Assembly: GCF_015711645.1 (NCBI RefSeq) | Contig: NZ_JABTEX010000004.1 | Location: forward strand, 496,001-560,000 | Direction: 5' to 3' | DNA length: 64,000 nucleotides | Source of the DNA: Planomonospora sp. ID82291 | GTDB lineage: Bacteria; Actinomycetota; Actinomycetes; Streptosporangiales; Streptosporangiaceae | Shown: one piece after another, positions 7,857 to 16,643 of the stretch | How the letters are laid out: the number at the start of each line of letters is the position of its first letter | How positions within the stretch are numbered: position 1 is the stretch's first letter | Made by a program: the position numbers and the translations under genes | Notes under the pieces: generated by a model | What the model was told of the DNA's origin: nothing | The model's database searches: none | The model's input: only the letters and a program-made list of their open reading frames with translations

Positions 7857-8906
7857 CTACGGCCGGGTCCCGATCCCGGTCGCCAGCTCACCGGTCCGCG
7901 CCGGTCCGCCGGTCTTCGGCGACAGGGGAGGCGTGTCCATGCCCGAGGCGGTGCGGATCCCCTCCAGCACCGCGCGGAGCGCGTCCACCGAGGAGTGCCG
8001 GGGCGTCCAGCCCAGCTCGGTGCGGGCGCGGGTGACATCCATGATCGGTACGGTGAACAGCATGTCGAGCAGGTCCGGCGAGGCGGGCACCAGGCGCAGG
8101 TGCCAGGCGGCGGAGGCGGCCCCGCGCAGCGCCCAGCCGGGGACGGGCACCCGCCGGGCGCCGAGCGCCTCGGCCAGCACCGCGGAGTCGATCACCGGCT
8201 CCGCGGCGATGTTGAAGGCGCCCGAGACCTCCCGGACGACCGCCAGGCGGTAGGCCTCGCCCATGTCCTCGGCGTGCAGCGCCTGGAAGCGGAGCTCGGG
8301 CAGGTCGGGGACGAAGGGGACGAGGCCGGGGCGGACGAGCCGGTGGGGGAGGAACGGCCCGGCGAACAGCCGTCGCTGCTCGCTGGCCGCCTCCCGCTTG
8401 AAGACGAAACCGGGGCGCAGCCGTACCACCCGGATCTCCGGGTGCTCGTGCTCGAACGCGTCGAGCGTCCGTTCGAGGTAGGCCTTCTCCCGCCCGTAGG
8501 CGGCGCCGGGCCAGCCGTGGGTGGGCCAGTCCTCGGTGACGGGGCGGTCCTTCGGGCCGGGGGAGTAGGCGCCCACCGAGGAGGCGTGGACCAGCACGGG
8601 CACCTTCGCCCGGGCCACCGCCTCGAAGACGCGGATGCCGCCCAGCGCGTTGGTGCGCCAGGTGGTCACCGGGCGGCGTGTCGGCTGGAAGATCCAGGCC
8701 AGGTGGACGACCGCGTCCGCGTCCGCGAGGTGCGGCGCGAGATCATCGGTGGAGATGTCCGCCGTCCGCCACTCGGTCTTGTCCGGATGCCAGTCGGGCA
8801 GGCGGCGGGCCAGCCCGAGGATGGATGTGACGCTGCTGTCGGCGGCCAGGGCGGACACCACGCTCGTGCCCACGTTCCCGGTCGCGCCGATGACGATTAC
8901 CCGCAT
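7857..8906 (-). CDS. NAD-dependent epimerase/dehydratase (extended SDR)
   Basis: A 349-residue extended short-chain dehydrogenase. The Rossmann motif GATGNVGTS is at residues 8-16, and an active-site Ser/Tyr/Lys set is visible (HASSVGAYS, then AAYGREKAYLE as YxxxK). Members are often labelled sugar epimerases or 3-beta-hydroxysteroid-dehydrogenase-like, but the substrate is not evident. The ATG at 8906 starts directly at the Rossmann strand. A GGGAGGA run sits very close to it (about 1 bp), which is unusual spacing. The C-terminal 30 residues are a low-complexity tail. Confidence 0.82.
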   Translation of the reverse strand: MRVIVIGATGNVGTSVVSALAADSSVTSILGLARRLPDWHPDKTEWRTADISTDDLAPHLADADAVVHLAWIFQPTRRPVTTWRTNALGGIRVFEAVARAKVPVLVHASSVGAYSPGPKDRPVTEDWPTHGWPGAAYGREKAYLERTLDAFEHEHPEIRVVRLRPGFVFKREAASEQRRLFAGPFLPHRLVRPGLVPFVPDLPELRFQALHAEDMGEAYRLAVVREVSGAFNIAAEPVIDSAVLAEALGARRVPVPGWALRGAASAAWHLRLVPASPDLLDMLFTVPIMDVTRARTELGWTPRHSSVDALRAVLEGIRTASGMDTPPLSPKTGGPARTGELATGIGTRP

Positions 8907-8985
8907 TCCTCCCAGATGCCCGGAGGGGGGTGACCAAACCGGGGAGGCGGGGTCCGGCTCCTGCCGGGCGGAGGCGGCCGGGGCG

Positions 8986-9357
8986 TCAGGGGAGCCGGAC
9001 CGTGGCCGGGCTCTCCGGCCGGGCCTCGGCGAGTGCGTCGCCGAGCGTGGGGTACACGTCGAAGGCGGCGTCGAGGCCGGTCAGCCGCATCAGGCGGCGG
9101 GTCGAGGGTTTGAGGCAGCACAGGGCGCAGGTGCCGCCGCACCGGTGAGCCCTGCTGGAGGCCTGGACGAGGAGGCGCAGGCCGCAGGAGTCGATGAAGT
9201 TCATGGACGACAGGTCGAAGAGCAGCCGGGGGCTCCCGGACGCGAGCGCCTCGTCGATCTTCTCGCGGAGCCGGGGTTCCTCGGTCTTGTCGACCTCACC
9301 CACGATCCGGATGACGGTGAAGGCCCGGTGGCGCTCCCCGCTGATCTGCAATGGCAT
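8986..9357 (-). CDS. STAS domain protein (anti-sigma factor antagonist-like)
   Basis: A 123-residue stand-alone STAS domain similar to SpoIIAA/RsbV antagonists. The phosphorylatable serine region reads NFIDSCGLRLLV, matching the family's DSSGL motif with the serine kept. Such proteins release a sigma factor by binding its anti-sigma kinase. No RsbW-type kinase or sigma gene is adjacent. The divergent neighbour carries a SigB-like promoter, so a role in general stress control is plausible but inferred. Two extra cysteines lie in CALCC at mid-domain. Confidence 0.82.
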   Translation of the reverse strand: MPLQISGERHRAFTVIRIVGEVDKTEEPRLREKIDEALASGSPRLLFDLSSMNFIDSCGLRLLVQASSRAHRCGGTCALCCLKPSTRRLMRLTGLDAAFDVYPTLGDALAEARPESPATVRLP

Positions 9358-9484
9358 AAGGACGGCTCCAGAACAGCGACATGGTGACCGCGGTCCCGGC
9401 GTCTCCCGGACCGCTCATGCGCCTGGTCCTCCCAGTGTCACCCCTGCGGGGCGGAAGGCACAAGGAGGCGTGCTCCCCTCTTCC

Positions 9485-9508
9485 GTTTGGCCTCCCCTGC
9501 ACGGGTAT
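9485..9508 (+). promoter_or_regulatory. SigB-type stress promoter for F420 oxidoreductase gene
   Basis: GTTT, exactly 14 bp, then GGGTAT matches the actinobacterial SigB/SigF-group consensus (GNNT-N14-16-GGGTAY) fully, with the -10 about 42 bp before the start codon at 9550. Consensus from Streptomyces work; activity here is inferred. Confidence 0.6.
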
Positions 9509-9549
9509 GGAGACAGGTCCGCGCAGCTCGTCCCTGGAGGAGGCGGTAC

Positions 9550-10503
9550 ATGACGGCGTTCGGATACTTCCTGTCAAGTGAGGAGCACGACCCCAGAGAG
9601 CTGGTACGGCAGGCCAGGCTCGCCGAGCAGGCGGGGTTCGAGGCCCTGTGGATCTCCGACCACTTCCACCCCTGGCTGGACGAGCAGGGGCAGAGCCCGT
9701 TCGTCTGGTCGGTGATCGGCGCGATCGCCGAGGCGACCTCGCTGCCGATCACCACGGCGGTCACCTGCCCGCTGGTCCGCATCCACCCGGTGATCATCGC
9801 GCAGGCCGCCGCCACCAGCGCGGTGCTGACCGGCGGCCGGTTCCGGCTCGGCGTCGGGACCGGGGAGGCGCTCAACGAGCACATCGTCGACTCGCGGTGG
9901 CCCCCCGCCGAGGAGCGGCTGGAGATGCTCGAAGAGGCGGTCGAGATCATGCGGGAGCTGTGGAGCGGCAAGCTGGTGACGCACCGCGGCACCCACTACG
10001 ACGTGGACACCGCCCGCCTCTACACGCTGCCCGACACGCCGCCGCCGGTCTACATGTCCGGGTTCGGAGAGAAGTCGGTGGAGCTGGCCGGGCGCATCGC
10101 CGACGGCTACATCTGCACCGGCCCGTCGGCCGAGTTCGTGCAGCGGTTCCACGCCTCCGGCGGCCAGGGCAAGCCCGTCCAGGGCGGGCTGAAGGTCTGC
10201 TACGCCGCCGACGAGGCCGCGGCGCGCAAGACCGTGCACCGGCTCTGGCCGACCCAGGGCATCCAGGGCGAGGCCTCCCAGCTGCTGCCGCTCCCCCGGC
10301 ACTTCGAGCAGCTCGCGCAGATGGTCACCGAGGAGGAGGCGAGCAAGGGCTCGCCGTGCGGCCCGGACCCGGAGGTCCACCTCGGGGCGATCCGGGAGTA
10401 CGTCGACGCGGGCTTCGACGAGGTCTACATCAGCCAGATCGGCGACGAGCAGGAGGCGTTCTTCGACTTCTACGCCAAGGAGGTCCTGCCGCGGCTGCGC
10501 TGA
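9550..10503 (+). CDS. LLM-class F420-dependent oxidoreductase (G6PDH-related family)
   Basis: A 317-residue luciferase-like (beta/alpha)8 protein of the F420-dependent glucose-6-phosphate dehydrogenase-related group. Visible marks are AEQAGFEALWISDHFHPW near the N-terminus, then TGGRFRLGVGTGEALNEHI and the late DEVYISQIGDEQE. Such enzymes use deazaflavin F420, which implies F420 synthesis in this organism. The exact substrate is unknown. The ATG at 9550 follows a strong GGAGGAGG site. A SigB-like promoter lies upstream, and the alcohol dehydrogenase and hemerythrin genes follow on the same strand (85 and 63 bp gaps), suggesting a stress or redox unit. Confidence 0.85.
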   Translation: MTAFGYFLSSEEHDPRELVRQARLAEQAGFEALWISDHFHPWLDEQGQSPFVWSVIGAIAEATSLPITTAVTCPLVRIHPVIIAQAAATSAVLTGGRFRLGVGTGEALNEHIVDSRWPPAEERLEMLEEAVEIMRELWSGKLVTHRGTHYDVDTARLYTLPDTPPPVYMSGFGEKSVELAGRIADGYICTGPSAEFVQRFHASGGQGKPVQGGLKVCYAADEAAARKTVHRLWPTQGIQGEASQLLPLPRHFEQLAQMVTEEEASKGSPCGPDPEVHLGAIREYVDAGFDEVYISQIGDEQEAFFDFYAKEVLPRLR

Positions 10504-10588
10504 CCGCCCGCCCCCGGGCGGCCGTCCCGGCCGTCCGGGCGGGACCGCCGGGAGGCGGTCCCCGTCGAATCCGGATAGGAGGAAGACC

Positions 10589-11770
10589 ATGAAGGCCGTC
10601 ACCTGGCACGGTAAGCGCGACATACGGGTCAAGGAGGTCGCCGACCCGATCATCAAGGAGCCGACCGACGCGATCATCAAGGTCACCACCACCGCCATCT
10701 GCGGCTCCGACCTGCACCTGTACGAGATCATGGGACCGTTCATCGGGGAGGGGGACGTCCTCGGCCACGAGGCCATGGGCATCGTCGAGGAGGTCGGCCC
10801 CGAGGTCTCCCACATCGAACCCGGCGACCGGGTCGTCGTCCCGTTCAACATCTCCTGCGGCCGCTGCCACATGTGCGGGCTGAAGCTCTTCGCCCAGTGC
10901 GAGACCACCCAGGTCCGCGACCACGGCATGGGCGCCGCGCTGTTCGGCTACACCCGGCTGTACGGCGAGGTCCCCGGCGGCCAGGCGGAGTACCTGCGGG
11001 TCCCGCAGGCCCACTTCGGGCCGATCAAGGTGCCCGAGGGCCCGCCGGACGAGCGGTTCGTCTACCTGTCGGACGTGCTGCCCACCGCGTGGCAGGCCGT
11101 GCAGTACGCCGACATCCCCGACGTCGGCAGCGTCGCGGTCTTCGGCCTCGGCCCCATCGGCCAGATGAGCGGCCGGATCGCCAAGCACCTGGGCCACCGG
11201 GTGATCGGGATCGACGCCGTCCCCGAGCGGCTCGAGATGGCCCGCCGGCACGGCATCGAGATCATCGACTCCTCGGCGGTCCGCGACGTGCCCGAGGCGG
11301 TCCGGGAGCTCACCGGCGGCCGGGGGACCGACTCGGTGATCGACGCCGTCGGCATGGAGGCCCACGGCTCACCCGTGGCCAAGCTCACCCAGACCATCAC
11401 CGGCCTGCTGCCCGACGCGCTCGCCGCGCCGCTGATGACCAACGCGGGCGTGGACCGCCTGGCCGCCCTGCACCAGTGCGTCGACGCCGTACGGCGCGGC
11501 GGCACGATCTCGGTCAGCGGCGTCTACGGCGGCATGGCCGACCCGATGCCGATGCTGCGGATGTTCGACAAGGGCGTCACCATGCGCATGGGCCAGGCCC
11601 ACGTCCGGCGGTGGACCAACGACCTGATGCCGCTGGTCGCCGACGACTCCGACCCCCTGGGGGTCATGGACCTGGCCACCCACCGGCTCCCGCTGGACCA
11701 GGCGCCGCACGGCTACGAGATCTTCCAGAAGAAGCGCGACGGGGCGATCAAGATCCTGCTCAACCCGTGA
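10589..11770 (+). CDS. zinc-dependent alcohol dehydrogenase (formaldehyde dehydrogenase-like)
   Basis: A 393-residue medium-chain dehydrogenase. Catalytic zinc ligands are visible in AICGSDLH and LGHEAMG, and the structural zinc site in SCGRCHMCGLKLFAQC (four cysteines). The nucleotide-binding motif is FGLGPIG near residue 187. Length and the long C-terminal half place it with glutathione-independent formaldehyde dehydrogenase-like proteins. A good AGGAGG site precedes the ATG. It follows the F420 oxidoreductase by 85 bp and precedes a hemerythrin by 63 bp. The substrate is unproven. Confidence 0.87.
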   Translation: MKAVTWHGKRDIRVKEVADPIIKEPTDAIIKVTTTAICGSDLHLYEIMGPFIGEGDVLGHEAMGIVEEVGPEVSHIEPGDRVVVPFNISCGRCHMCGLKLFAQCETTQVRDHGMGAALFGYTRLYGEVPGGQAEYLRVPQAHFGPIKVPEGPPDERFVYLSDVLPTAWQAVQYADIPDVGSVAVFGLGPIGQMSGRIAKHLGHRVIGIDAVPERLEMARRHGIEIIDSSAVRDVPEAVRELTGGRGTDSVIDAVGMEAHGSPVAKLTQTITGLLPDALAAPLMTNAGVDRLAALHQCVDAVRRGGTISVSGVYGGMADPMPMLRMFDKGVTMRMGQAHVRRWTNDLMPLVADDSDPLGVMDLATHRLPLDQAPHGYEIFQKKRDGAIKILLNP

Positions 11771-11833
11771 CCCCCGTCGTCTCCCCGTCCCCCCGGAAGA
11801 ACCCTCCGGGATCACCTCGCAGAAAGGCGGAAC

Positions 11834-12307
11834 GTGGACGCCATCGTGCTCCTGAAGGACGACCACAAGACGGTCGAGAAGCTGTTCAAGCAGTTCGAGA
11901 AGGCAGGCGAGGACGCCTACGACGAGAAGCGGAAGCTCGTCGACCAGATCATCGGGGAACTCACCACCCACGCCTACATCGAGGAGGAGGTCTTCTACCC
12001 GGTCGCCCGCGCGGAGGTCCCGGAGACCTCCGACCACATCCTGGAGAGCGTCGAGGAGCACCACGTGGTGGTCTGGATGCTCTCCGAGCTGAAGGACATG
12101 GACCCGCGGGACGAGCGGTTCGACGCGAAGGTCACCGTCCTCATGGAGAACGTCCGCCACCACGTCGAGGAGGAGGAGGACGAGTGGTTCCCCGAGGTGC
12201 GCAAGGCGATGGGCCGCAAGAAGCTCCAGGAACTGGGCGAGGAGATGGAGAAGGCCAGGGCGAAGGCGCCGGCTGAACCGCTGGCCGTCTCCAGCGCGCA
12301 GAAGTAG
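11834..12307 (+). CDS. hemerythrin HHE domain protein
   Basis: A 157-residue hemerythrin-like four-helix bundle expected to bind a di-iron centre. Iron ligands are visible as KDDHKTVEKLF, THAYIEEEVFYPV, EEHHVVVWML and HHVEEEEDEWFPEV. Such small cytoplasmic proteins bind oxygen or handle redox and iron stress. It starts with GTG at 11834 behind AAAGGCGG. It ends the likely stress unit begun by the F420 oxidoreductase and is followed by a hairpin shared with the convergent kinase gene. The last 25 residues are a flexible Lys/Ala tail. Confidence 0.88.
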   Translation: MDAIVLLKDDHKTVEKLFKQFEKAGEDAYDEKRKLVDQIIGELTTHAYIEEEVFYPVARAEVPETSDHILESVEEHHVVVWMLSELKDMDPRDERFDAKVTVLMENVRHHVEEEEDEWFPEVRKAMGRKKLQELGEEMEKARAKAPAEPLAVSSAQK

Positions 12308-12313
12308 ACCTGC

Positions 12314-12349
12314 CGGGTCCGTCGGGTCCGTCGGGTCCGTCGGGTCCGT
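12314..12349. repeat. 9-bp tandem repeat (4 copies)
   Basis: CGGGTCCGT is repeated four times without mismatch, directly after the hemerythrin stop codon and before the hairpin at 12357. Confidence 0.9.
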
Positions 12350-12356
12350 GTCCGCA

Positions 12357-12382
12357 CCGGCCGGGTCAGGCGACCCGGCCGG
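12357..12382. terminator. bidirectional hairpin terminator
   Basis: A perfect 11-bp stem (CCGGCCGGGTC and complement) with a 4-bp loop, placed between the convergent hemerythrin and histidine kinase genes. It overlaps the last codons of the kinase gene. Confidence 0.65.
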
Positions 12383-13583
12383 CGGCGGGCTCCACCGCCG
12401 GCCGCCCGGCGGCGGGCAGGGTGACGGTGAAGCGGCTGCCGGGGTCGGCCGGGGTGTAGAAGGCGTCGCCGCCGTGCGCGCGGGCCAGCTCGCGGGTGAT
12501 CCACAGGCCCAGGCCCACCGAGCCGGGGGCGGCGCCGGCGCCGCTGAAGCGGGAGAACAGCAGGGAACGCCTGTCCTCGGGGACGCCCGTGCCGTGGTCG
12601 CGTACGTGCACGGCGAGCAGGCCGTCCGCTCCGGTGGGGTCGGCACTGACCACGATCGGCGGGGCGCCGTGACGCACGGCGTTGGCGGTGAGGTTGACCA
12701 GCATCTGCTCCAGCCGCTGCGGGTCGGCCCGCACGGTGAGGCCGTCGGGGACCTCGACGCGGACCGGGGCGCTGAGGTAGCCGGCCGCCCTCTCGGCCGC
12801 GGCGCGCAGGTCCAGCGGGCGCACGTCCAGGCGGAGGCCGCCGTGGCTGTCGAGCCGGTCGGCGTCCAGCAGGTCGGCGGCCAGCCGCCGGATCCGGTCG
12901 ACCTGGCGGATGGCGGTCCTGGCGATCGCGTCCCGGCGCTCCTCGGGCAGGTCGGGCCCGTCCTCGTTCAGGGTCTCCACCGCGAACTGGACGGAGGTCA
13001 GCGGGGAGCGCACGTCGTGGGCCAGGGCGGCGGTCAGCGCGGCCCGCCAGCGCTCCATGCGGCGGATGGTCTCCCGGTCGCGGCGCTGGTGCTCGACCTG
13101 GCGGGCGATCAGCACGCCCACTCCGACCAGCGTGGGCACGAACACCACGACGCTGGAGACCGCCACCGGGTCGCGCCCCGAGACGACCAGCGGCGCCAGG
13201 TAGGCCAGCGCCGCCGGCGGGGTCAGCGCCAGCACGGCCGCCGTGGGGAAGTGCAGCCCCACCCACGCGAACAGCATCATGTAGAACGGCGCCGTGCCCG
13301 CCGCGGTCCCGCCGAACGCCCAGGTGGAGACGGACAGCACGGCGAGGGCGGGCAGGCTCAGCGCCAAGGGCGCGCGCGGGTCGAGGCGGTCCCACGGGAG
13401 CCACCAGGCGGCGGCGGCCACGAGCAGGTCGGCCCCGGCGATCAGGGTCAGCAGGCCGCGCCGGTCGGCCGGCGTCGCCGCGATCCCCAGGATGGCCAGC
13501 ATCCCCGCCAGGGCGAACAGCGTCGCCGCCTGTCGGGCGGCGTATCTCCCACCTTCCCCCAGCACGGACCACTTTGTGGGCAT
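12366..13583 (-). CDS. membrane sensor histidine kinase (orphan)
   Basis: A 405-residue kinase. Hydrophobic segments between about residues 15 and 165 form roughly five membrane helices, with no large periplasmic domain, so it probably senses within the membrane. The phospho-acceptor is the histidine in AHDVRSPLTS near residue 188, followed by an ATPase domain with NLTANAVRHG, HVRDHGTGVP and GLGLWITRELARAHGG. The start at 13583 (MPTKWS) is preferred to a longer Pro/Arg-rich extension. No response regulator gene is next to it, so its partner is elsewhere. Confidence 0.87.
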   Translation of the reverse strand: MPTKWSVLGEGGRYAARQAATLFALAGMLAILGIAATPADRRGLLTLIAGADLLVAAAAWWLPWDRLDPRAPLALSLPALAVLSVSTWAFGGTAAGTAPFYMMLFAWVGLHFPTAAVLALTPPAALAYLAPLVVSGRDPVAVSSVVVFVPTLVGVGVLIARQVEHQRRDRETIRRMERWRAALTAALAHDVRSPLTSVQFAVETLNEDGPDLPEERRDAIARTAIRQVDRIRRLAADLLDADRLDSHGGLRLDVRPLDLRAAAERAAGYLSAPVRVEVPDGLTVRADPQRLEQMLVNLTANAVRHGAPPIVVSADPTGADGLLAVHVRDHGTGVPEDRRSLLFSRFSGAGAAPGSVGLGLWITRELARAHGGDAFYTPADPGSRFTVTLPAAGRPAVEPAAGRVA

Positions 13584-13720
13584 TCGTCCCCCTGTGGTGA
13601 AACGCGTCCGGCTTCCACCATAACTATCGGTGGCCCTCCACCCACCCCCAGTGGTCGGCCTGAGGGGAGGCGCGGGCCGCGGCCGGGCCGCGGCCGGGAC
13701 GTCGCCGACGGCGCCCCGTC

Positions 13721-13757
13721 GGGACCCGGCGGGGCCCGGCGGGGCCCGGCGGGGCGC
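13721..13757. repeat. GC-rich tandem decamers
   Basis: Three to four copies of GGGGCCCGGC lie in the gap between the DyP peroxidase stop and the kinase start. The rest of this 208-bp gap is GC-rich and shows no gene. Confidence 0.7.
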
Positions 13758-13791
13758 CGTGATCACAGCCGTGCCCGCGCCTCCCCGGCGC

Positions 13792-15087
13792 TCATCCCGT
13801 CCGGCCCCCGAGCAGGGTCTCGCCGATCCAGCCGTCCTCCGCGCAGCCCGGCGGTACGGCGAACACGGCGGAGCCGATCGGGGTCGTCCACTCGTTGAGC
13901 AGGTCGGCCTCGGCCAGGCGCCGCTGGATCGGGAGGAACTGCCGGGCGACGTCCGCCTGGTAGGAGGCGAACAGCAGCCCCGAGTCGGCGCGCCCGTCGG
14001 CGGACAGGCCCTCGTCGTAGTTGTAGACCCGGCGGAAGATCCGCAGCCCCGGGTCGGTGACGCGGGCCCGCCGGATGTGGGCCTGCTCGGGGATGACGGG
14101 GAAGCCGGCCGGGGTGAGCCGCGCGAAGTCCGGTTCGTCGTGCTCCCGGGCGCCGGTGAGCGGGGCGCCGCTGTCCAGCCGGCGGCCCACGGTGAACTCC
14201 TTGGCGGTCCGGTCGGCGGCGTCCCAGGTCTCCATCTCCGCCCGGATGCGCCGCAGCACCAGGGTGGTGCCGCCGCGCAGCCACTCCGGCCCGTCGCCCG
14301 TCCACACCGCCCGGTCGAAGTCGGCCGTCCCCGGCTTCGGATTGACGGTTCCGTCGAGCTGGCCCATGACGTTGCGCTGGGTCGTGCCGGGGTCCTGGAC
14401 CCGGAGGGCGCGCCGGAAGCCGCGCTGGATCCACCGCACCCGGGCGAAGGACCGGGCGTCCTTGACCGTCATGCGCAGCGCGTGGGCCACGGTGAGGGCG
14501 TCGTCGGCGCAGATCTGCAGCAGCAGGTCGCCGCCGTTCCACCGCCGCTCCAGCCTGTCGATCGGGAAGGCGGGCAGGGGGGCGACCGCCTCCGGGCGCA
14601 GGCGCTCGGCTCCGGCCGCGGCGAACAGCCCGGGACCGAACCCGAAGGTGACGGTCAGCCGGGCGGGGAGCGCCGCCAGTTCCGGTTCGGTGTCGGCGAG
14701 CGCGGGCCTGCCCGCGGTCAGCCGGCGCGCGTCGTCGGTGAGCAGCCGCATCATCCGGGCGATCGCCTCCCGCCCGGTGCCGGGCCGCAGGTCCAGTCCG
14801 ACGAAGGCGGCGTGGGCCTGCGGCGCCGTGGCGATCCCGGCCTGGTGGGCGCCGTGGAACGGCTCGACGGCGGTGCCGCCGGAGGCCGCGGCCGAGACGG
14901 GAGCCGCGGCGCCCGGCCCGCGCGGGGAGGACGTCCCGGGGCCGCCGGACGCCTCGGATCCGGCGGCCGTCCCCGGCGAGCACGCCGCCACCGCTCCGGT
15001 CGCCACCGCTCCGGCCGCCACCGCTCCGGCCGCCGCGGCGCCGCCCGCCAGCAGTCTCCGCCGGGTGAGACGGGGTCCGGCGGTCAC
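13792..15087 (-). CDS. Tat-exported DyP-type haem peroxidase (DtpA/EfeB-like)
   Basis: A 431-residue dye-decolorising peroxidase. A twin-arginine signal (LTRRRLLAGG followed by an Ala-rich helix) sends it out folded; the cysteine in VAACSPG may make it a lipoprotein. The distal haem motif GxxDG is present as GQLDG, and a histidine in PEQAHIRRARV is the probable proximal ligand. The GTG at 15087 overlaps the stop of the PCu(A)C gene by 4 bp. In Streptomyces lividans the DyP DtpA and a PCu(A)C protein work together in extracytoplasmic copper handling for the GlxA oxidase, so a similar role is likely here. Confidence 0.9.
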   Translation of the reverse strand: MTAGPRLTRRRLLAGGAAAAGAVAAGAVATGAVAACSPGTAAGSEASGGPGTSSPRGPGAAAPVSAAASGGTAVEPFHGAHQAGIATAPQAHAAFVGLDLRPGTGREAIARMMRLLTDDARRLTAGRPALADTEPELAALPARLTVTFGFGPGLFAAAGAERLRPEAVAPLPAFPIDRLERRWNGGDLLLQICADDALTVAHALRMTVKDARSFARVRWIQRGFRRALRVQDPGTTQRNVMGQLDGTVNPKPGTADFDRAVWTGDGPEWLRGGTTLVLRRIRAEMETWDAADRTAKEFTVGRRLDSGAPLTGAREHDEPDFARLTPAGFPVIPEQAHIRRARVTDPGLRIFRRVYNYDEGLSADGRADSGLLFASYQADVARQFLPIQRRLAEADLLNEWTTPIGSAVFAVPPGCAEDGWIGETLLGGRTG

Positions 15088-15728
15088 CGGTCGTCCCCAC
15101 CGGAGTGCGCGTCCTCGTGCCCGTCCGTGCCCTCGCCCGTGCCGCCGCCCGTGCCGCCGCCGGTACGGGTGCCGGTGTGCGTGCCGGGCCGGTAGTCCTC
15201 CTCGCCGCCGGCGAAGTCCTTGCCGACGGCGGTGAACTCCAGGGTCGAGCCGTCCTTGAGGGTGAGGGTGAAGGGGATCTGCGCGCCGGGCTCCACCTTC
15301 TCGGTGACGCCCATCAGCATGATGTGGTCGCCCCCGGGCTGCAGGGGGTGCGAGCCGTGGGCGGGGACGACGAAGCCGCTCTCCTTGGGGCGCATGACCG
15401 TCGTGCCGCCCGACTCGACGACCTCGTGCAGCTCGACCTCCGGGGAGAGCGGGGAGGCGCCGGAGACGACGGTCACGTCGGCGCCGCCGTTGTTGACCAG
15501 GGTGCCGAAGGCGGCGGTCATGCCCTCTCCGGTGGTCTTCACCCACGGGTCGATGATCGTCAGGGCGGGTGAGGCCGACGGGGCCGCGGCCGGAGCGGCG
15601 GGCGAACCGGTCACGGCCGGCGCGGGCGCGGCCGAGGGGGCGGTCGGGGCGGCGCAGCCGGTGAGCGCCGCCGCGGCGGCGAGCAGGACCGCCGCGGGAA
15701 CGGTGGGAAGGGCGCGTCGAGAGAGCAC
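15084..15728 (-). CDS. PCu(A)C copper chaperone lipoprotein
   Basis: A 214-residue exported lipoprotein with lipobox ALTGC near residue 27 and a PCu(A)C (DUF461) domain at about residues 55-170. Copper ligands are suggested by LHEVV, TTVMRPKE and GGDHIMLMG. A His/Gly/Thr-rich tail (HTGTRTGG to HEDAHSGGDD) may add metal-binding capacity. Such proteins pass Cu(I) to cytochrome oxidase or other cuproenzymes. The GTG start at 15728 has an AAAGG site 9 bp upstream and gives a clean signal peptide. It is translationally coupled to the DyP peroxidase gene downstream. Confidence 0.87.
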   Translation of the reverse strand: MLSRRALPTVPAAVLLAAAAALTGCAAPTAPSAAPAPAVTGSPAAPAAAPSASPALTIIDPWVKTTGEGMTAAFGTLVNNGGADVTVVSGASPLSPEVELHEVVESGGTTVMRPKESGFVVPAHGSHPLQPGGDHIMLMGVTEKVEPGAQIPFTLTLKDGSTLEFTAVGKDFAGGEEDYRPGTHTGTRTGGGTGGGTGEGTDGHEDAHSGGDDR

Positions 15729-15950
15729 GCTGAAGGCCTTTCTGACGGGTGCGGCGGGCCGCGGCGCCGAGGGGACCGCGCCGCAGGCAGGGCGCGGATC
15801 CGCCGTGTCGGGCCTCGGGGGGCCTCGCCGGAGAAGGGGTCGCAAGGTCGGACCGCCGGGCCGCGGGACGGCGGCCTCGGCGCGGGCGGGCCCGCGCACG
15901 CGGGCCCGGGGACGCGGAACCGCCTCCGTCCGGCCCGGGAACCGGCCGGG

Positions 15951-16535
15951 TCAGGAGGCGGCGGCGAGCCGCGGGGGAGGTCCGCGGCGCGGCATGGCGT
16001 GGCGGAGCCCGGCCGGGCGCGGCGGCGCGGGCTCGGCCGCGGGGACCGCGAAGAAGGGCGTCAGATCCGGGACCGCGTAGGCCGCGAGGAGGCGGAGCCG
16101 TACCGGCAGCCGGCGCAGCAGCGCCCAGAGCGCCGCCTCGCCGCGCGCCAGCCAGAGGGCGGTCAGCCCGACCGCCCAGCCGTGCACGACCAGCATGCCG
16201 AGACCGGGCACGAGCCCCGAGTGGACGTGTCCGGCGGCCTCCGCCGAGGGCATCGGGTGGGACAGCGAGAACAGCAGGTGCAGCGCGGCCTGCAGACCGG
16301 CCAGGAGCGGCAGGATCACGGCCGCCGGGCGCTCGCGCCCCGCCGCCGCCAGTGCCGCGGCGAAGGCCAGCGCCGTCCCGCCCGCCGCGCCCGGCGCGGA
16401 GACGGCGCCCCCGGCGAACCGGTGCGCCGCCGTGCTCAGCCCGAGGCAGACCGCGGTGAGGACCGCGGCGCGGGCGAGCCGGAAGGGCACGGAGGCGGGG
16501 ACGGAGGCGGGCATGGAGGCGGGCACGGCGTGCAT
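15951..16535 (-). CDS. small copper-linked membrane protein, copy 1
   Basis: A 194-residue integral membrane protein with about four to five helices. It has a conserved mid-region with several histidines (ALHLLFSLSHPMPS, AAGHVHSGL, MLVVHGW) and then LWLARGEAALWALLRRLP. It resembles the protein at 42003-42572 in layout, in the His-rich central segment and in the LARGEAALWxLLR block. I know of no assigned function. It precedes the PCu(A)C-DyP pair on the same strand, with a 222-bp GC-rich gap where I see no gene. A role in copper transfer across the membrane is inference from context. It starts at an ATG followed by Met/Ala/Ser/Val-rich repeats. Confidence 0.7.
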   Translation of the reverse strand: MHAVPASMPASVPASVPFRLARAAVLTAVCLGLSTAAHRFAGGAVSAPGAAGGTALAFAAALAAAGRERPAAVILPLLAGLQAALHLLFSLSHPMPSAEAAGHVHSGLVPGLGMLVVHGWAVGLTALWLARGEAALWALLRRLPVRLRLLAAYAVPDLTPFFAVPAAEPAPPRPAGLRHAMPRRGPPPRLAAAS

Positions 16536-16643
16536 GGCCGGGCCATCATCGCACGGGGGAGAGCCGCCCTCCCACCGGGCGCCGCCGCGGAGCCGCCGCG
16601 GAGCCGGCCGCACGTACGGGCGCGGTTCGCGGTGCGGCGCGGG

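Noticed and set aside
8936-9142. Extra coding frames in the SDR-STAS gap
   Set aside because: They overlap the STAS gene in other frames and translate to Pro/Arg-rich low-complexity sequence.
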